Origin: Tissierellales bacterium
Lineage (GTDB): Bacteria > Bacillota > Clostridia > Tissierellales > JASKZW01
DNA: 35,425 nucleotides
Assembly (NCBI GenBank): GCA_030152145.1
Contig: JASLIL010000030.1
Location: 1 to 35,425 of the forward strand
Direction: 5' to 3'
This document shows, in pieces, positions 1 to 7,601 of the stretch. Within the stretch, counting starts at the first letter, position 1; each line of letters opens with the position of its first letter. The translations under genes were made by a program, and so were the position numbers. The notes beneath the pieces are model-generated. The model did no database searches. It was given only the letters and a program-made list of their open reading frames with translations, and was not told the DNA's origin.

Positions 1-22
1 AACACCTTTTCCTAAGCTTTTA

Positions 23-661
23 TTAGTTTTTAGAGCTATCTATATAGTATATTTTTTCTAAATTATCTTTTTTCATCCTTATTTCTAATATTCCTCCAGA
101 TTCTTTTCCAATCTTATAAATTTCCTGCCTGTCAGCCTTAACTATCTGATTTTTAAATTCTCGATCTAAATCAACTTTAATACCCTTTTGAAAACTTGGC
201 TTCCTATCTAAGTTTCTAACAGTAATGATCATACCCCTATAATCACTACCATTTTCCAGCATTAATTTTTTACCCTCCAACTTAAAGCTTGGCCCAGAAG
301 ATTCTGATAACCTTAAGTTAATAACTTTTTCACTATCTAACATTTCATAACCAAAAGCTTCTTGTAAATAGGCTAGCTTTAGTGATCCATCCTTTTCCAA
401 AGGATAGGCTAGATTATTGGCCCTAAAATATTTTTCATATATTTCTAGTTCCCCATAATTAGAAATATATTTTTTAAAACCTTTTGATTTCACTTCCTTA
501 AATTTCAATTTATCAATCAAGGTTTTAGGCTTTACACTTAAATTATTTTCTCCTAAGTAAACTGCCTTTTTTTCTATAGGAGTGTCCACTATAACTTCTC
601 CATATGCTACATTTCCAAATGCTAATATACCACCCATTATTAATCCTACTATTTTTTTCAT
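23..661 (-). CDS. Secreted protein of unknown function
   Basis: I do not recognise this 212-residue protein. The first 21 residues form a classical signal peptide (KK, then a hydrophobic stretch through about residue 17, with a likely signal peptidase I site after AYG), so the protein is probably exported. There is no lipobox cysteine, LPxTG motif or later membrane segment. The mature part is lysine-rich, contains no cysteine, and shows alternating charged and hydrophobic beta-like stretches. An AGGAGG lies just upstream of the ATG, and an extended -10 promoter sits about 35 bases before it. It is read in the same direction as recR but is separated from it by a terminator, so it looks like its own transcription unit. 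Confidence 0.7.
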   Translation of the reverse strand: MKKIVGLIMGGILAFGNVAYGEVIVDTPIEKKAVYLGENNLSVKPKTLIDKLKFKEVKSKGFKKYISNYGELEIYEKYFRANNLAYPLEKDGSLKLAYLQEAFGYEMLDSEKVINLRLSESSGPSFKLEGKKLMLENGSDYRGMIITVRNLDRKPSFQKGIKVDLDREFKNQIVKADRQEIYKIGKESGGILEIRMKKDNLEKIYYIDSSKN

Positions 662-693
662 AAAGTCCTCCTACTTATTATAGTTGTAGTTTT

Positions 694-702
694 ATTATAC
701 CA
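694..702 (-). promoter_or_regulatory. Extended -10 promoter of the secreted-protein gene
   Basis: Read on the minus strand this is TGGTATAAT, a TG-n extended -10 element. It lies 33-41 bases upstream of the ATG at 661. No good -35 hexamer is present, because the upstream DNA is the recR-operon terminator. Confidence 0.5.
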
Positions 703-710
703 GACTCCTA

Positions 711-742
711 AAAAAACCCCATAGGCTGACCAATGGGGTTTT
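711..742 (-). terminator. Terminator of the dnaX-ybaB-recR operon
   Basis: A 10-bp stem (713-722 with 733-742, core ACCCCAT/ATGGGGT) encloses a 10-base loop. On the minus strand it is followed by a T-run (the A-run at 711-716). It lies about 140 bases after the recR stop. The sequence between (743-883) holds no gene, but has two further dyads: GGGGGAT...ATCCCCC around 773-820 and a perfect hairpin at 828-847. Confidence 0.75.
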
Positions 743-883
743 AAGGAATAATTATATAATAAACTATCTTGGGGGGATAATTTATCTATATTACTCTTAA
801 GATATTACTAAAATCCCCCTCTATATTAAATGTAGAATCCTACATTTAAATCCTAAATTTGTGTAGAAATTTTCATTGACAGC

Positions 884-1486
884 TTAGTATAATTCTCTCC
901 TATTTTCCATGGCCTTTGATAGGGTTACCTCATCAAAGTACTCTAGATCTCCACCTACTGGTATTCCATGGGCTATTCTGGTTACTTTTATGTCCAGGGG
1001 CTCCAGTAGCCTAGCTATATAAAGAGCTGTAGCCTCTCCCTCTACTGTGGGATTTATAGCTAGGATAATTTCCTTGAGATTTGGATCATAGGCTCTCTTT
1101 AAGAGTTCCTTTATCTTTATAGTTTCTGGTCCCATACTCATCATGGGAGATATTACCCCGTGAAGTACATGATAAAGGCCCTTGTATTCCTTGGTTCTTT
1201 CCATGGCTATAACATCCTTAGGACCTTCTACTACACATATAGTTGACCTATCCCTTCTGTCATCCTGACATAGGTAGCAAGGGTCCATATCTGTTAGATC
1301 ACAGCAGATGCTGCAGTAACTTATTTTCTCCTTCGCTTCTATTAGGGCATTGGAGAGTTTTTCCACTTCAACCTTGTCCATATCAAGTATGAAAAAAGCT
1401 AATCTTTGGGCTGTCTTTCTACCTATGCCTGGTAGCTTTGATAACTCTTCTATCAGGTTAGATATAGGTAGTGCGTAATGGTCCAT
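884..1486 (-). CDS. recR: Recombination mediator RecR
   Basis: RecR works with RecO to load RecA on gapped DNA during recombinational repair. At 200 residues it has the usual length. Visible in order are the N-terminal helix-hairpin-helix region (LPGIGRKTAQRLAF, about residues 17-30), the C4 zinc finger with its four cysteines around residues 57-72 (CSIC...CYLC), and the Toprim domain with its conserved Glu in VVEGPKDV at about residues 84-91. It is the last gene of the dnaX-ybaB-recR operon, 15 bases after ybaB, an arrangement conserved across Firmicutes and many other bacteria. Confidence 0.97.
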   Translation of the reverse strand: MDHYALPISNLIEELSKLPGIGRKTAQRLAFFILDMDKVEVEKLSNALIEAKEKISYCSICCDLTDMDPCYLCQDDRRDRSTICVVEGPKDVIAMERTKEYKGLYHVLHGVISPMMSMGPETIKIKELLKRAYDPNLKEIILAINPTVEGEATALYIARLLEPLDIKVTRIAHGIPVGGDLEYFDEVTLSKAMENRRELY

Positions 1487-1501
1487 TAAATCATCCTCTT
1501 T

Positions 1502-1843
1502 CTAAAACATTCCTGGTAGATTCATGCCACCAGTTAATTTTTCCATTCCCTTGGTCATCTTTTCTTCTGCCTTTGCCATGGCTTCGTTTACAGCTGCCAG
1601 TATTAGATCTTCTAGCATGTCTACATCTTCTGGATCTACTACTGATTCATCTATTTTGACTTCCAGCAGTTCTTTTTTTCCATTTACCCTAGCCTTTACA
1701 ACTCCTCCACCTGCTGTTGCTTCTACTACTGCTTCTTCTAAATCTAGTTGCATTTTTTCCATTTCTTTTTGCATCTTCTGTACCTGTTTCATCATGTTAC
1801 CCATATTTCCTTTACCCATTCCTGGGAATCCACCTCTTGCCAT
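1502..1843 (-). CDS. ybaB: YbaB/EbfC family nucleoid-associated protein
   Basis: A small DNA-binding protein of the YbaB/EbfC family, 113 residues, thought to bind DNA as a dimer and to influence nucleoid structure. The N-terminus is glycine- and methionine-rich (GGFPGMGKGNMGNMMKQVQK). It is followed by a long amphipathic helix and the family beta-strand region with VVEATAGGGVVKARVNGKKE. The C-terminal GGMNLPGMF tail is typical of Firmicute members. The gene lies between dnaX (12 bases) and recR (15 bases), its standard place. An antisense open frame over the same bases is a shadow. Confidence 0.95.
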   Translation of the reverse strand: MARGGFPGMGKGNMGNMMKQVQKMQKEMEKMQLDLEEAVVEATAGGGVVKARVNGKKELLEVKIDESVVDPEDVDMLEDLILAAVNEAMAKAEEKMTKGMEKLTGGMNLPGMF

Positions 1844-1855
1844 ATAAATTCCTCC

Positions 1856-3469
1856 TTATTTTATGGTTAATATATCTTCACCAAAGGTATCTATTAGACT
1901 TTCCTTAAGATCATCTTCAGTATTGTCCTTTTCATCTAGCTGATCTTCCATTAAAAAGACTAGGCTTATATCCTTACCTAAAAATTCTGAGAAGACTTTT
2001 TCACATAGGACCTTGTTTTCATCTACTGATATGGCCTGCCTGTGAAAATTATACATTTGCTGGTAGACTAGGGTTAGCTTCTGGTTTTCATAGGAATATA
2101 GCTCTGCTTCTCTTAAAAAAGCAAAGAGCTTTACATCTTCTTGTCTTACCCTGTCTACTAGGTCCTTCCAGTGATTCCTTATTTCTTCTAGGCCCAGCTT
2201 GTCTCCAGCTAGCTGAGGACTTGGTTTGACTTTTTCTATAGTCTTTTCTTTCTTACTTTCTATTTTACTTTCTACCTTAGGTCTTTCACTAGTCATTTTT
2301 ATAGGTTCTTCTACTTTCTTAACATTTATTGTACCAGATTTAAGTCTGTCTTCAAGATTATTTAATCTTTCTAGAAGATTTAGGTCCTGGTCTAATTTTA
2401 CTAAACTAATTAGAGCCATCTCAACTACTATCCTAGGATGGGAAGCCCACTTTCCCTTATTTTCCGCTTCTGATAAAAGATCTAGGGCTCTTAGTAGAAA
2501 CTCTATTGAAAACTTCTCTCCTTGTTCCTTGTAGGAGTTAAAGGCTTCCTTGTCCATATCCATAAGCTCTAGAGAGGCATTGGATGCCTTTATTAGAAGT
2601 AGGTTTCTAAAGTGAACTATCAGGTCCCTTATAAATTGATTTATATCCTTTCCATCCTTAACTATGTTTTGAATCTCCAGTAGAAGTCTATCTATGTCCT
2701 TGTCATAGATGGAGTCTACCAGTGAAAAAAGAAGGTCTGTATTGGCTATGCCTAAGATCTCCAGAGCGTCTTCATAGCTTACCTGATCTTTGTAGGCTAT
2801 ACACTGGTCTAAAAGTGATAGAGCATCTCTCATGGCTCCATCTGAGTTTCTGGCTATTAGCTTTAAGGCCCTACTTTCCACAGTTAGATTTTTTTCATTT
2901 AAGATTCTTTCCATATTATATACTATTTCCTCACTTGTTATCCTCTTAAAGTCAAATCTTTGACAGCGGGAAAGAATAGTTTGAGGAAGCTTTTCCATTT
3001 CTGTAGTTGCTAAAATAAATATTAAATGCTTGGGAGGTTCTTCTAAGGTTTTTAAGAGGGCATTAAAGGCTTCATTGGTCAACATATGGACCTCATCTAT
3101 AATATAGATCTTATATTTTGTTTGACTTGGTGGGTATATTACCTTGTCCTTTAAGTCCCTTATATCCTCTATTTTCCTGTTGCTGGCTGCATCCATCTCA
3201 ACTACATCCATAACAGTTTCATTTAATATCCCCCTGCAGTTTTCACATTGGTTACAGGGATTTCCATCCTTGCTATTTAAACAGTTTACAGCCCTGGAAA
3301 AAATTTTGGCTGTAGAGGTCTTACCTGTACCCTTGGTTCCAGCAAATAAATAGGCATGACTTACATTGCCCTTTACTATCTGATTTTTAAGGGTTGCTGT
3401 TATATGATTTTGGCCTAGGACATCGTCAAATGTCAGGGGCCTGTATTGTCTATAGAGTGCTTGATACAT
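1856..3469 (-). CDS. dnaX: DNA polymerase III subunits gamma/tau
   Basis: This is the clamp-loader ATPase that opens the sliding clamp and, as tau, links the polymerases. It has 537 residues from the ATG at 3469. An earlier in-frame ATG at 3478 directly abuts the GAGG ribosome site, whereas 3469 has 9-base spacing and gives the family start MYQALYRQYRP. Visible motifs are Walker A GTKGTGKTS (about 44-52), a zinc-binding cysteine set (CLNSKDGNPCNQCENC, about 62-77), Walker B with IIDEVHM, and the SRC sensor motif (LSRCQRFDF). The C-terminal third is lysine-rich and then carries the tau-like domain. It heads the dnaX-ybaB-recR operon. Confidence 0.96.
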   Translation of the reverse strand: MYQALYRQYRPLTFDDVLGQNHITATLKNQIVKGNVSHAYLFAGTKGTGKTSTAKIFSRAVNCLNSKDGNPCNQCENCRGILNETVMDVVEMDAASNRKIEDIRDLKDKVIYPPSQTKYKIYIIDEVHMLTNEAFNALLKTLEEPPKHLIFILATTEMEKLPQTILSRCQRFDFKRITSEEIVYNMERILNEKNLTVESRALKLIARNSDGAMRDALSLLDQCIAYKDQVSYEDALEILGIANTDLLFSLVDSIYDKDIDRLLLEIQNIVKDGKDINQFIRDLIVHFRNLLLIKASNASLELMDMDKEAFNSYKEQGEKFSIEFLLRALDLLSEAENKGKWASHPRIVVEMALISLVKLDQDLNLLERLNNLEDRLKSGTINVKKVEEPIKMTSERPKVESKIESKKEKTIEKVKPSPQLAGDKLGLEEIRNHWKDLVDRVRQEDVKLFAFLREAELYSYENQKLTLVYQQMYNFHRQAISVDENKVLCEKVFSEFLGKDISLVFLMEDQLDEKDNTEDDLKESLIDTFGEDILTIK

Positions 3470-3499
3470 ATTAATCATCCTCGCAATTGTTATATTACT

Positions 3500-3528
3500 A
3501 TTATATCAGAATAGGGTCTCTTTTTAAA
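3500..3528 (-). promoter_or_regulatory. dnaX operon promoter
   Basis: On the minus strand, TTTAAA (3523-3528) is separated by 17 bases from TATAAT (3500-3505). The -10 is preceded by TG-n, making it an extended -10. It lies about 30 bases upstream of the dnaX start and diverges from the AbgT promoter. Confidence 0.6.
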
Positions 3529-3589
3529 TTACCTGAATTAAAGTCCTTTGAGAAACACTATAAATGTAGTTTTCTGAATATTTCATCTT

Positions 3590-3618
3590 TTGACTAAATT
3601 CAAGATAGCCTATATAAT
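3590..3618 (+). promoter_or_regulatory. Promoter of the AbgT transporter gene
   Basis: TTGACT (3590-3595), 17 bases, TATAAT (3613-3618): a near-consensus sigma-A promoter, 36 bases before the ATG. The leader is short and shows no riboswitch. Confidence 0.8.
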
Positions 3619-3653
3619 AGGGTAATCTAATTTTTTATGAAGGAGGAAATACA

Positions 3654-5201
3654 ATGAAAAAAGATTCTAAAAAAGAGCAAAAAGGCTTTTTGAAGAAAAT
3701 TGAGACAATTGGAAACGCACTTCCACATCCAACTATGATCTTTGTTATACTAAGTGTCATTATAATGATAATATCTTATTTTGCTGCAAAATCTGGAAAA
3801 ACTTACCAGTACTTTGACGCTAAGGCAAATGAAGAAGTTGCTATCCAAGCTGTTTCTCTACTAAATAAAGAAGGAATTCTTTATATGTTTAACAATGCAG
3901 TTTCAAACTTTACAAGCTTCGCACCACTGGGAATAGTTTTAGTGGCTATGCTGGGAGTTGGAGTTGCTGAGTGGACTGGACTTATTGAAACATCATTAAA
4001 AAAATTACTTTCAGGTGCCAATCCAAAAATACTTACTGCCCTTGTTATTTTTGCTGGGGTTATGTCAAATATTGCATCTGATGCAGGTTATGTTGTAGTT
4101 ATACCTTTAGGTGCTATAATGTTTGCAGAAGCTGGCCGTCACCCTCTAGCAGGTTTGGCTGCAGCTTTCGCCGGAGTATCAGCAGGTTTCTCTGCTAACT
4201 TGGTTATAGGTGCTACTGACCCATCTCTTTCAGGTATAACAAATGCTGCCTTAGAGAGTGCAGGAATTAGCTACCAAATCGCTCCAACAGCAAACTGGTA
4301 CTTTATGATTGCTTCAACTTTCTTAATAGTTTTAGTGGGTACAATTATTACAGAAAAAGTTGTTGAAAAGAACCTAGGTGAATACCATGGTTCATATGAA
4401 AAGGACAATAGTCCTATAACTGAATTGGAGAATAAGGCTTTAAAGAGAGCTGGAGTAGTGCTACTTATTACACTTTTAGTTTTCGCTGCCCTTATGTTCC
4501 CTAAGAACGCTTTGTTTAAGACTTATGATGAAGCTTTAGATCAAGTAAATCTAAATAAATTCTTAAACAGTGGATTCCTAGTTGCTATCCTAATGTTCTT
4601 CTTATTCCCATCTATTGCCTATGGTAAGACTGTGGGAAAATTAAAGAACTCTGATGACTTAGGTGCTGCTTTTGCAAGTGGTATGGCTAGCATGGCTGGT
4701 TTCCTAGTATTGGCATTCTTTGCAGCTCAGTTTGTTAATTACTTTAACTATACTAACCTAGGTAAGATTCTTTCTATAAAGGGTGCTGAGTTCTTACAGG
4801 CTAAGAACTTTACAGGTCTTCCTTTGGTTATATCATTTGTTCTATTGGCTGCATTCCTAAACCTATTCCTAGGTTCAGCATCAGCTAAATGGGCTATTAT
4901 GGCTCCTGTGTTTGTTCCTATGATGATGGAGGTTAATCTTTCACCAGAACTTACTCAGGCTGCTTATAGAATTGGAGACTCTGTAACTAACGTTATAACT
5001 CCTCTAATGAACTACTTTGCTATGATCGTAGTTTTCTCTAAGAAATATGACGAGGAAAGTGGTATTGGTACTATTATTTCAACTATGCTACCTTACTCTA
5101 TGGGCTTTTTGATTACTTGGATCTTATTGCTTGTAGTGTGGTTTACTTTTAGTTGGAATCTAGGACCAAATGCACCTATATATGTTTCTATGATTATGTA
5201 G
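3654..5201 (+). CDS. AbgT-family transporter
   Basis: A polytopic inner-membrane protein of 515 residues, the usual length of the AbgT (p-aminobenzoyl-glutamate) family. Characterised members import p-aminobenzoyl-glutamate or export sulfonamides using an ion gradient; the substrate here cannot be read from sequence. It has the family N-terminus (KIETIGNALPHPTMIFVILS), the SDAGYVVVIPLGA segment near residue 140, a GAVGFSANLVIGATDPSLSGIT-like re-entrant loop near residues 175-200, and the C-terminal SASAKWAIMAPVFVPM and GDSVTNVITPLMNYF motifs. AGGAGG at 3641-3646 precedes the ATG by 7 bases. It is monocistronic, with its own promoter and terminator. Confidence 0.92.
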   Translation: MKKDSKKEQKGFLKKIETIGNALPHPTMIFVILSVIIMIISYFAAKSGKTYQYFDAKANEEVAIQAVSLLNKEGILYMFNNAVSNFTSFAPLGIVLVAMLGVGVAEWTGLIETSLKKLLSGANPKILTALVIFAGVMSNIASDAGYVVVIPLGAIMFAEAGRHPLAGLAAAFAGVSAGFSANLVIGATDPSLSGITNAALESAGISYQIAPTANWYFMIASTFLIVLVGTIITEKVVEKNLGEYHGSYEKDNSPITELENKALKRAGVVLLITLLVFAALMFPKNALFKTYDEALDQVNLNKFLNSGFLVAILMFFLFPSIAYGKTVGKLKNSDDLGAAFASGMASMAGFLVLAFFAAQFVNYFNYTNLGKILSIKGAEFLQAKNFTGLPLVISFVLLAAFLNLFLGSASAKWAIMAPVFVPMMMEVNLSPELTQAAYRIGDSVTNVITPLMNYFAMIVVFSKKYDEESGIGTIISTMLPYSMGFLITWILLLVVWFTFSWNLGPNAPIYVSMIM

Positions 5202-5205
5202 TTAG

Positions 5206-5233
5206 GAGTGGGATTAATTCCCACTCTTTTTTT
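5206..5233 (+). terminator. Terminator of the AbgT transporter gene
   Basis: GAGTGGGA (5206-5213), a 5-base loop and TCCCACTC (5219-5226), followed by seven T. It starts 4 bases after the stop codon. Confidence 0.85.
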
Positions 5234-5238
5234 AATAG

Positions 5239-5267
5239 TTGACTTATACTGACTTTTAAACTATAAT
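5239..5267 (+). promoter_or_regulatory. Promoter of tRNA-Ser and SRP RNA
   Basis: TTGACT (5239-5244), 17 bases, TATAAT (5262-5267), immediately after the AbgT terminator and about 20 bases before the mature tRNA. No second promoter is evident between the tRNA and the SRP RNA, so one transcript probably carries both. Confidence 0.8.
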
Positions 5268-5287
5268 ATAGAAGTGTAATATTATAT

Positions 5288-5379
5288 GGAGAGGTGTCCG
5301 AGTTGGCTGAAGGAGCCCGCCTGGAAAGCGAGTAAACCCTAATAGGGTTTCGAGGGTTCGAATCCCTCTCTCTCCGCCA
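5288..5379 (+). tRNA. tRNA-Ser (anticodon GGA)
   Basis: This is a 92-base class II tRNA with an encoded CCA end. The acceptor stem is 5288-5294 with 5369-5375 (one G-U), the discriminator is G5376 and CCA is 5377-5379. The anticodon loop CTGGAAA places GGA at 5323-5325. The long variable arm is CCCTAATAGGG-like (about 5336-5348), and the T arm GAGGG-TTCGAAT-CCCTC lies at 5352-5368. The second pair of the anticodon stem is a C-A mismatch. It reads UCC/UCU serine codons. The SRP RNA begins four bases after its CCA. Confidence 0.97.
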
Positions 5380-5382
5380 TAT

Positions 5383-5652
5383 GCCATGCTAGATGGGGAG
5401 GTAGCGGTGCCCTATAACTTGCAATCCGCTGTAGCAAGGTCGAAGTCCTGGTTTAGGCGTATTTATTTCGCAGTCTGCCCTATATAAGTGGTGTTGACAG
5501 ATGGGTCCTGCGCAACGGAAACCTATGAACCCCGTCAGGTCCGGGAGGAAGCAGCGGTAAGTAGATCATTTCGTGTGCCGTGGGGGTGCCTGTTTCGAGC
5601 TAACTGTATAGGTAACGTGTGGGGTATTACGTCGATGCCAGGTGCATGGTTA
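5383..5652 (+). ncRNA. ffs: SRP RNA (large, Bacillus type)
   Basis: The RNA scaffold of the signal recognition particle, which targets membrane and secreted proteins with Ffh. It is about 270 bases, the long Firmicute form with an Alu domain. The 5' part carries the conserved GGGGAGGTAGCGGTGCCC. The S-domain helix 8 is at about 5534-5556, with the AGGTCC and GGAAGCAGC internal-loop strands that bind Ffh. Its apical tetraloop is GGGA (5543-5546) rather than the more common GGAA, and is still a GNRA loop. The ends pair (GCCATGC with GCATGGT at 5644-5650). An open frame at 5488-5673 lies inside this RNA and is not a gene. Confidence 0.96.
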
Positions 5653-5664
5653 CATAAGAATTTT

Positions 5665-5693
5665 AGTCTGTAGATTTCCTACAGACTTTTTTT
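5665..5693 (+). terminator. Terminator of the SRP RNA
   Basis: AGTCTGTAG (5665-5673), loop ATTTC, CTACAGACT (5679-5687), followed by a T-run to 5693. Confidence 0.88.
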
Positions 5694-5735
5694 ATATCTA
5701 ATTTTAAGGGTATAAATTCACAAGGAGGGATTTAT

Positions 5736-6008
5736 ATGGAAGATATTATTAGGAAGGTTTTTTTAGCTGGTATAGGTGCTGTATCTTTAAGTTATGAAAA
5801 ATCCAAGGAATTGCTGGACCATCTGATTAGTGAGGGGCGACTTAGTTTAGAGGAAGGAAAGAGACTAAACCAAGAACTTAAAAGGAGTATGGATTCTAAA
5901 TCAAAAGAGGAAATAGATAGGTTTAGGGAAGATTTAAATCTAGCCAGCAAGGATGACCTTGAAAAGATTCTAGAAAGATTGGATAGATTGGAAGAAAAGA
6001 ATGAGTAA
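5736..6008 (+). CDS. Phasin-like coiled-coil protein
   Basis: A 90-residue protein resembling the small phasin/PhaF-like proteins that lie beside AarF/UbiB kinases in many Firmicutes. Residues 1-20 are a short hydrophobic helix (IRKVFLAGIGAVSLSYEKS), and the rest is a charged heptad-patterned helix ending in a Leu-zipper-like LEKILERLDRLEEK. In other bacteria phasins coat polyhydroxyalkanoate granules, but no PHA synthase is in the window, so a scaffold or membrane-associated role is equally possible. AAGGAGGG precedes the ATG. Its last 8 bases overlap the kinase gene, which suggests coupled translation. Function is uncertain. Confidence 0.7.
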   Translation: MEDIIRKVFLAGIGAVSLSYEKSKELLDHLISEGRLSLEEGKRLNQELKRSMDSKSKEEIDRFREDLNLASKDDLEKILERLDRLEEKNE

Positions 6009-7572
6009 GGATGAATATTCTAAAAGTAGATTTAAAGAAATCCTTGATATTAGCAGAAAGCATGGTATAAGGGCTAGTATTTCTGACCCTCTTAACCTTA
6101 GGCTTTTTCTAGAAGATTTAGGGCCTAGCTTTGTAAAGCTGGGCCAACTTATGTCTACCAGGCCAGATATTCTACCAGAAGAATATATAAGAGAGCTAGA
6201 AAGGCTCCAGGACTCTGTTAGTCCTGAGGACTTTTCCAGCTTTAAGAAGGAAATAGAGGCTGAGCTTGGTCCTATAAAGTCTAATTTTTCCTATTTTAAT
6301 GAAGAAGCCTTAGCCAGTGCTTCCCTGTCCCAGGTTTATAGAGCTAGACTTAAGACCGGAGAAGAGGTTGTTGTTAAGGTTCAAAGACCTTTCGCTAGAG
6401 AAAGGATGGCTTCTGATCTTAGGATTTTAAAGGGACTTGCTCCTTTTATTAATTTTGCTCCTACAGGTGAACTTATAGATTTTAGGGAAGTTGCCGATGA
6501 ACTTAGTGATGCTATGGAGAAAGAGCTAAACTTTATTGAAGAAGGAAACAATATAGAAAAGTTTTTAAACTTAAATAGATCTGTAAACTATGTAGCTAGC
6601 CCCAGGGTCTATAAATCCTTAACTACTAAAAAGGTAATCGTTATGGACTATGTAGATGGCCTTAAATTAGATGATTTAGAAGGCCTTTTAAAAGCTGGCT
6701 ATGATCTAGATGATTTGGCAAAAAAACTTATATATAATTATTTTAAACAGGTTTTTGAAGATGGCTTTTTTCATGCCGATCCTCATCCTGGTAATATTCT
6801 TGTAGCCAATGGAAGGCTAGTATATATTGACTTTGGACTTATGGGGAATTTAGACCCATCTAGAAAATCTCAGTTAAATAATATTTTAGAATCCTTGGTG
6901 AAAGAGGACATGAGAGCCTTGGTTAATGGCGTTTTAGAGCTTGGCATAAAAACTGGACCTGTAGATAGACAAAGACTTGAAAGGGACTTAAATCTTATTT
7001 ACAGACGCTATGGCCACCAGTCTATTAAGGACTACGATGTAGAAAGAATAATGACCCAAATAATCCAGGTAGCCAGAACCAATAATTTAAAAATACCCAG
7101 GGATGTGGTTCTTCTTTCTAAGGGTATAGTCACTCTTCAAGGAATAGTATCTGGTCTTAAGCAAAATTTGTCTATTATGGATATTGCCCTACCCTATTTC
7201 AAGGACAGGGCCCTTATAAATTTCCTTAATGATTGGAAGTCGGAGAAAAATCTAATCAAATATGGTCTGTCTCTTAAAAATTTTCCTTTAAATCTAATGA
7301 ATAGCTTTGACAAACTGGCCAATGATGATTTAAAGTTAAATATAGATATAGAAAGTGTTGAGGAGCCTATAAATCAATTAAATAGGATGATAAATCGACT
7401 GATATCAGCTATAATTTTAATAGGGATATTAGTTAGTTCTTCTATAGTGTTAAGATCTAATATTATAAATGAGGTCAGGGGACTTTATATATTGAGTATT
7501 TTAGGTTATTCTATTGCTTTTGTTTATAGTATCATTGTTTTAATATCCACATATAGATCTGGTAAATTCTAG
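6001..7572 (+). CDS. UbiB/AarF-family atypical kinase (ADCK type)
   Basis: A 523-residue member of the UbiB/ADCK protein-kinase-like family, membrane-bound ATPases linked to quinone or isoprenoid-lipid homeostasis. Visible family motifs are the KxGQ motif (FVKLGQLMSTRPDILP, about 41-56), the Ala-rich nucleotide loop ASLSQVYRARL (about 106-116), the lysine in VVVKVQRP, the ExD-type ELNFIEEG, the catalytic loop FHADPHPGNIL and the metal-binding IDFGLMG. Two C-terminal hydrophobic helices (about 465-485 and 495-520) anchor it. Ubiquinone is not expected in such an anaerobe, so the usual name should not be read as ubiquinone synthesis. It overlaps the phasin-like gene by 8 bases. Confidence 0.9.
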   Translation: MSKDEYSKSRFKEILDISRKHGIRASISDPLNLRLFLEDLGPSFVKLGQLMSTRPDILPEEYIRELERLQDSVSPEDFSSFKKEIEAELGPIKSNFSYFNEEALASASLSQVYRARLKTGEEVVVKVQRPFARERMASDLRILKGLAPFINFAPTGELIDFREVADELSDAMEKELNFIEEGNNIEKFLNLNRSVNYVASPRVYKSLTTKKVIVMDYVDGLKLDDLEGLLKAGYDLDDLAKKLIYNYFKQVFEDGFFHADPHPGNILVANGRLVYIDFGLMGNLDPSRKSQLNNILESLVKEDMRALVNGVLELGIKTGPVDRQRLERDLNLIYRRYGHQSIKDYDVERIMTQIIQVARTNNLKIPRDVVLLSKGIVTLQGIVSGLKQNLSIMDIALPYFKDRALINFLNDWKSEKNLIKYGLSLKNFPLNLMNSFDKLANDDLKLNIDIESVEEPINQLNRMINRLISAIILIGILVSSSIVLRSNIINEVRGLYILSILGYSIAFVYSIIVLISTYRSGKF

Positions 7573-7601
7573 ATCCTAATAGTTTTGATAGGAGGAGTAA
7601 T

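Noticed and set aside
1471..1908. Plus-strand open frames over recR, ybaB and dnaX
   Set aside because: They are antisense shadows of well-recognised genes, Ser/Pro/Leu-rich, without ribosome sites.
5488..5673. 61-residue open frame on the plus strand
   Set aside because: It lies inside the SRP RNA, which explains every conserved segment there.
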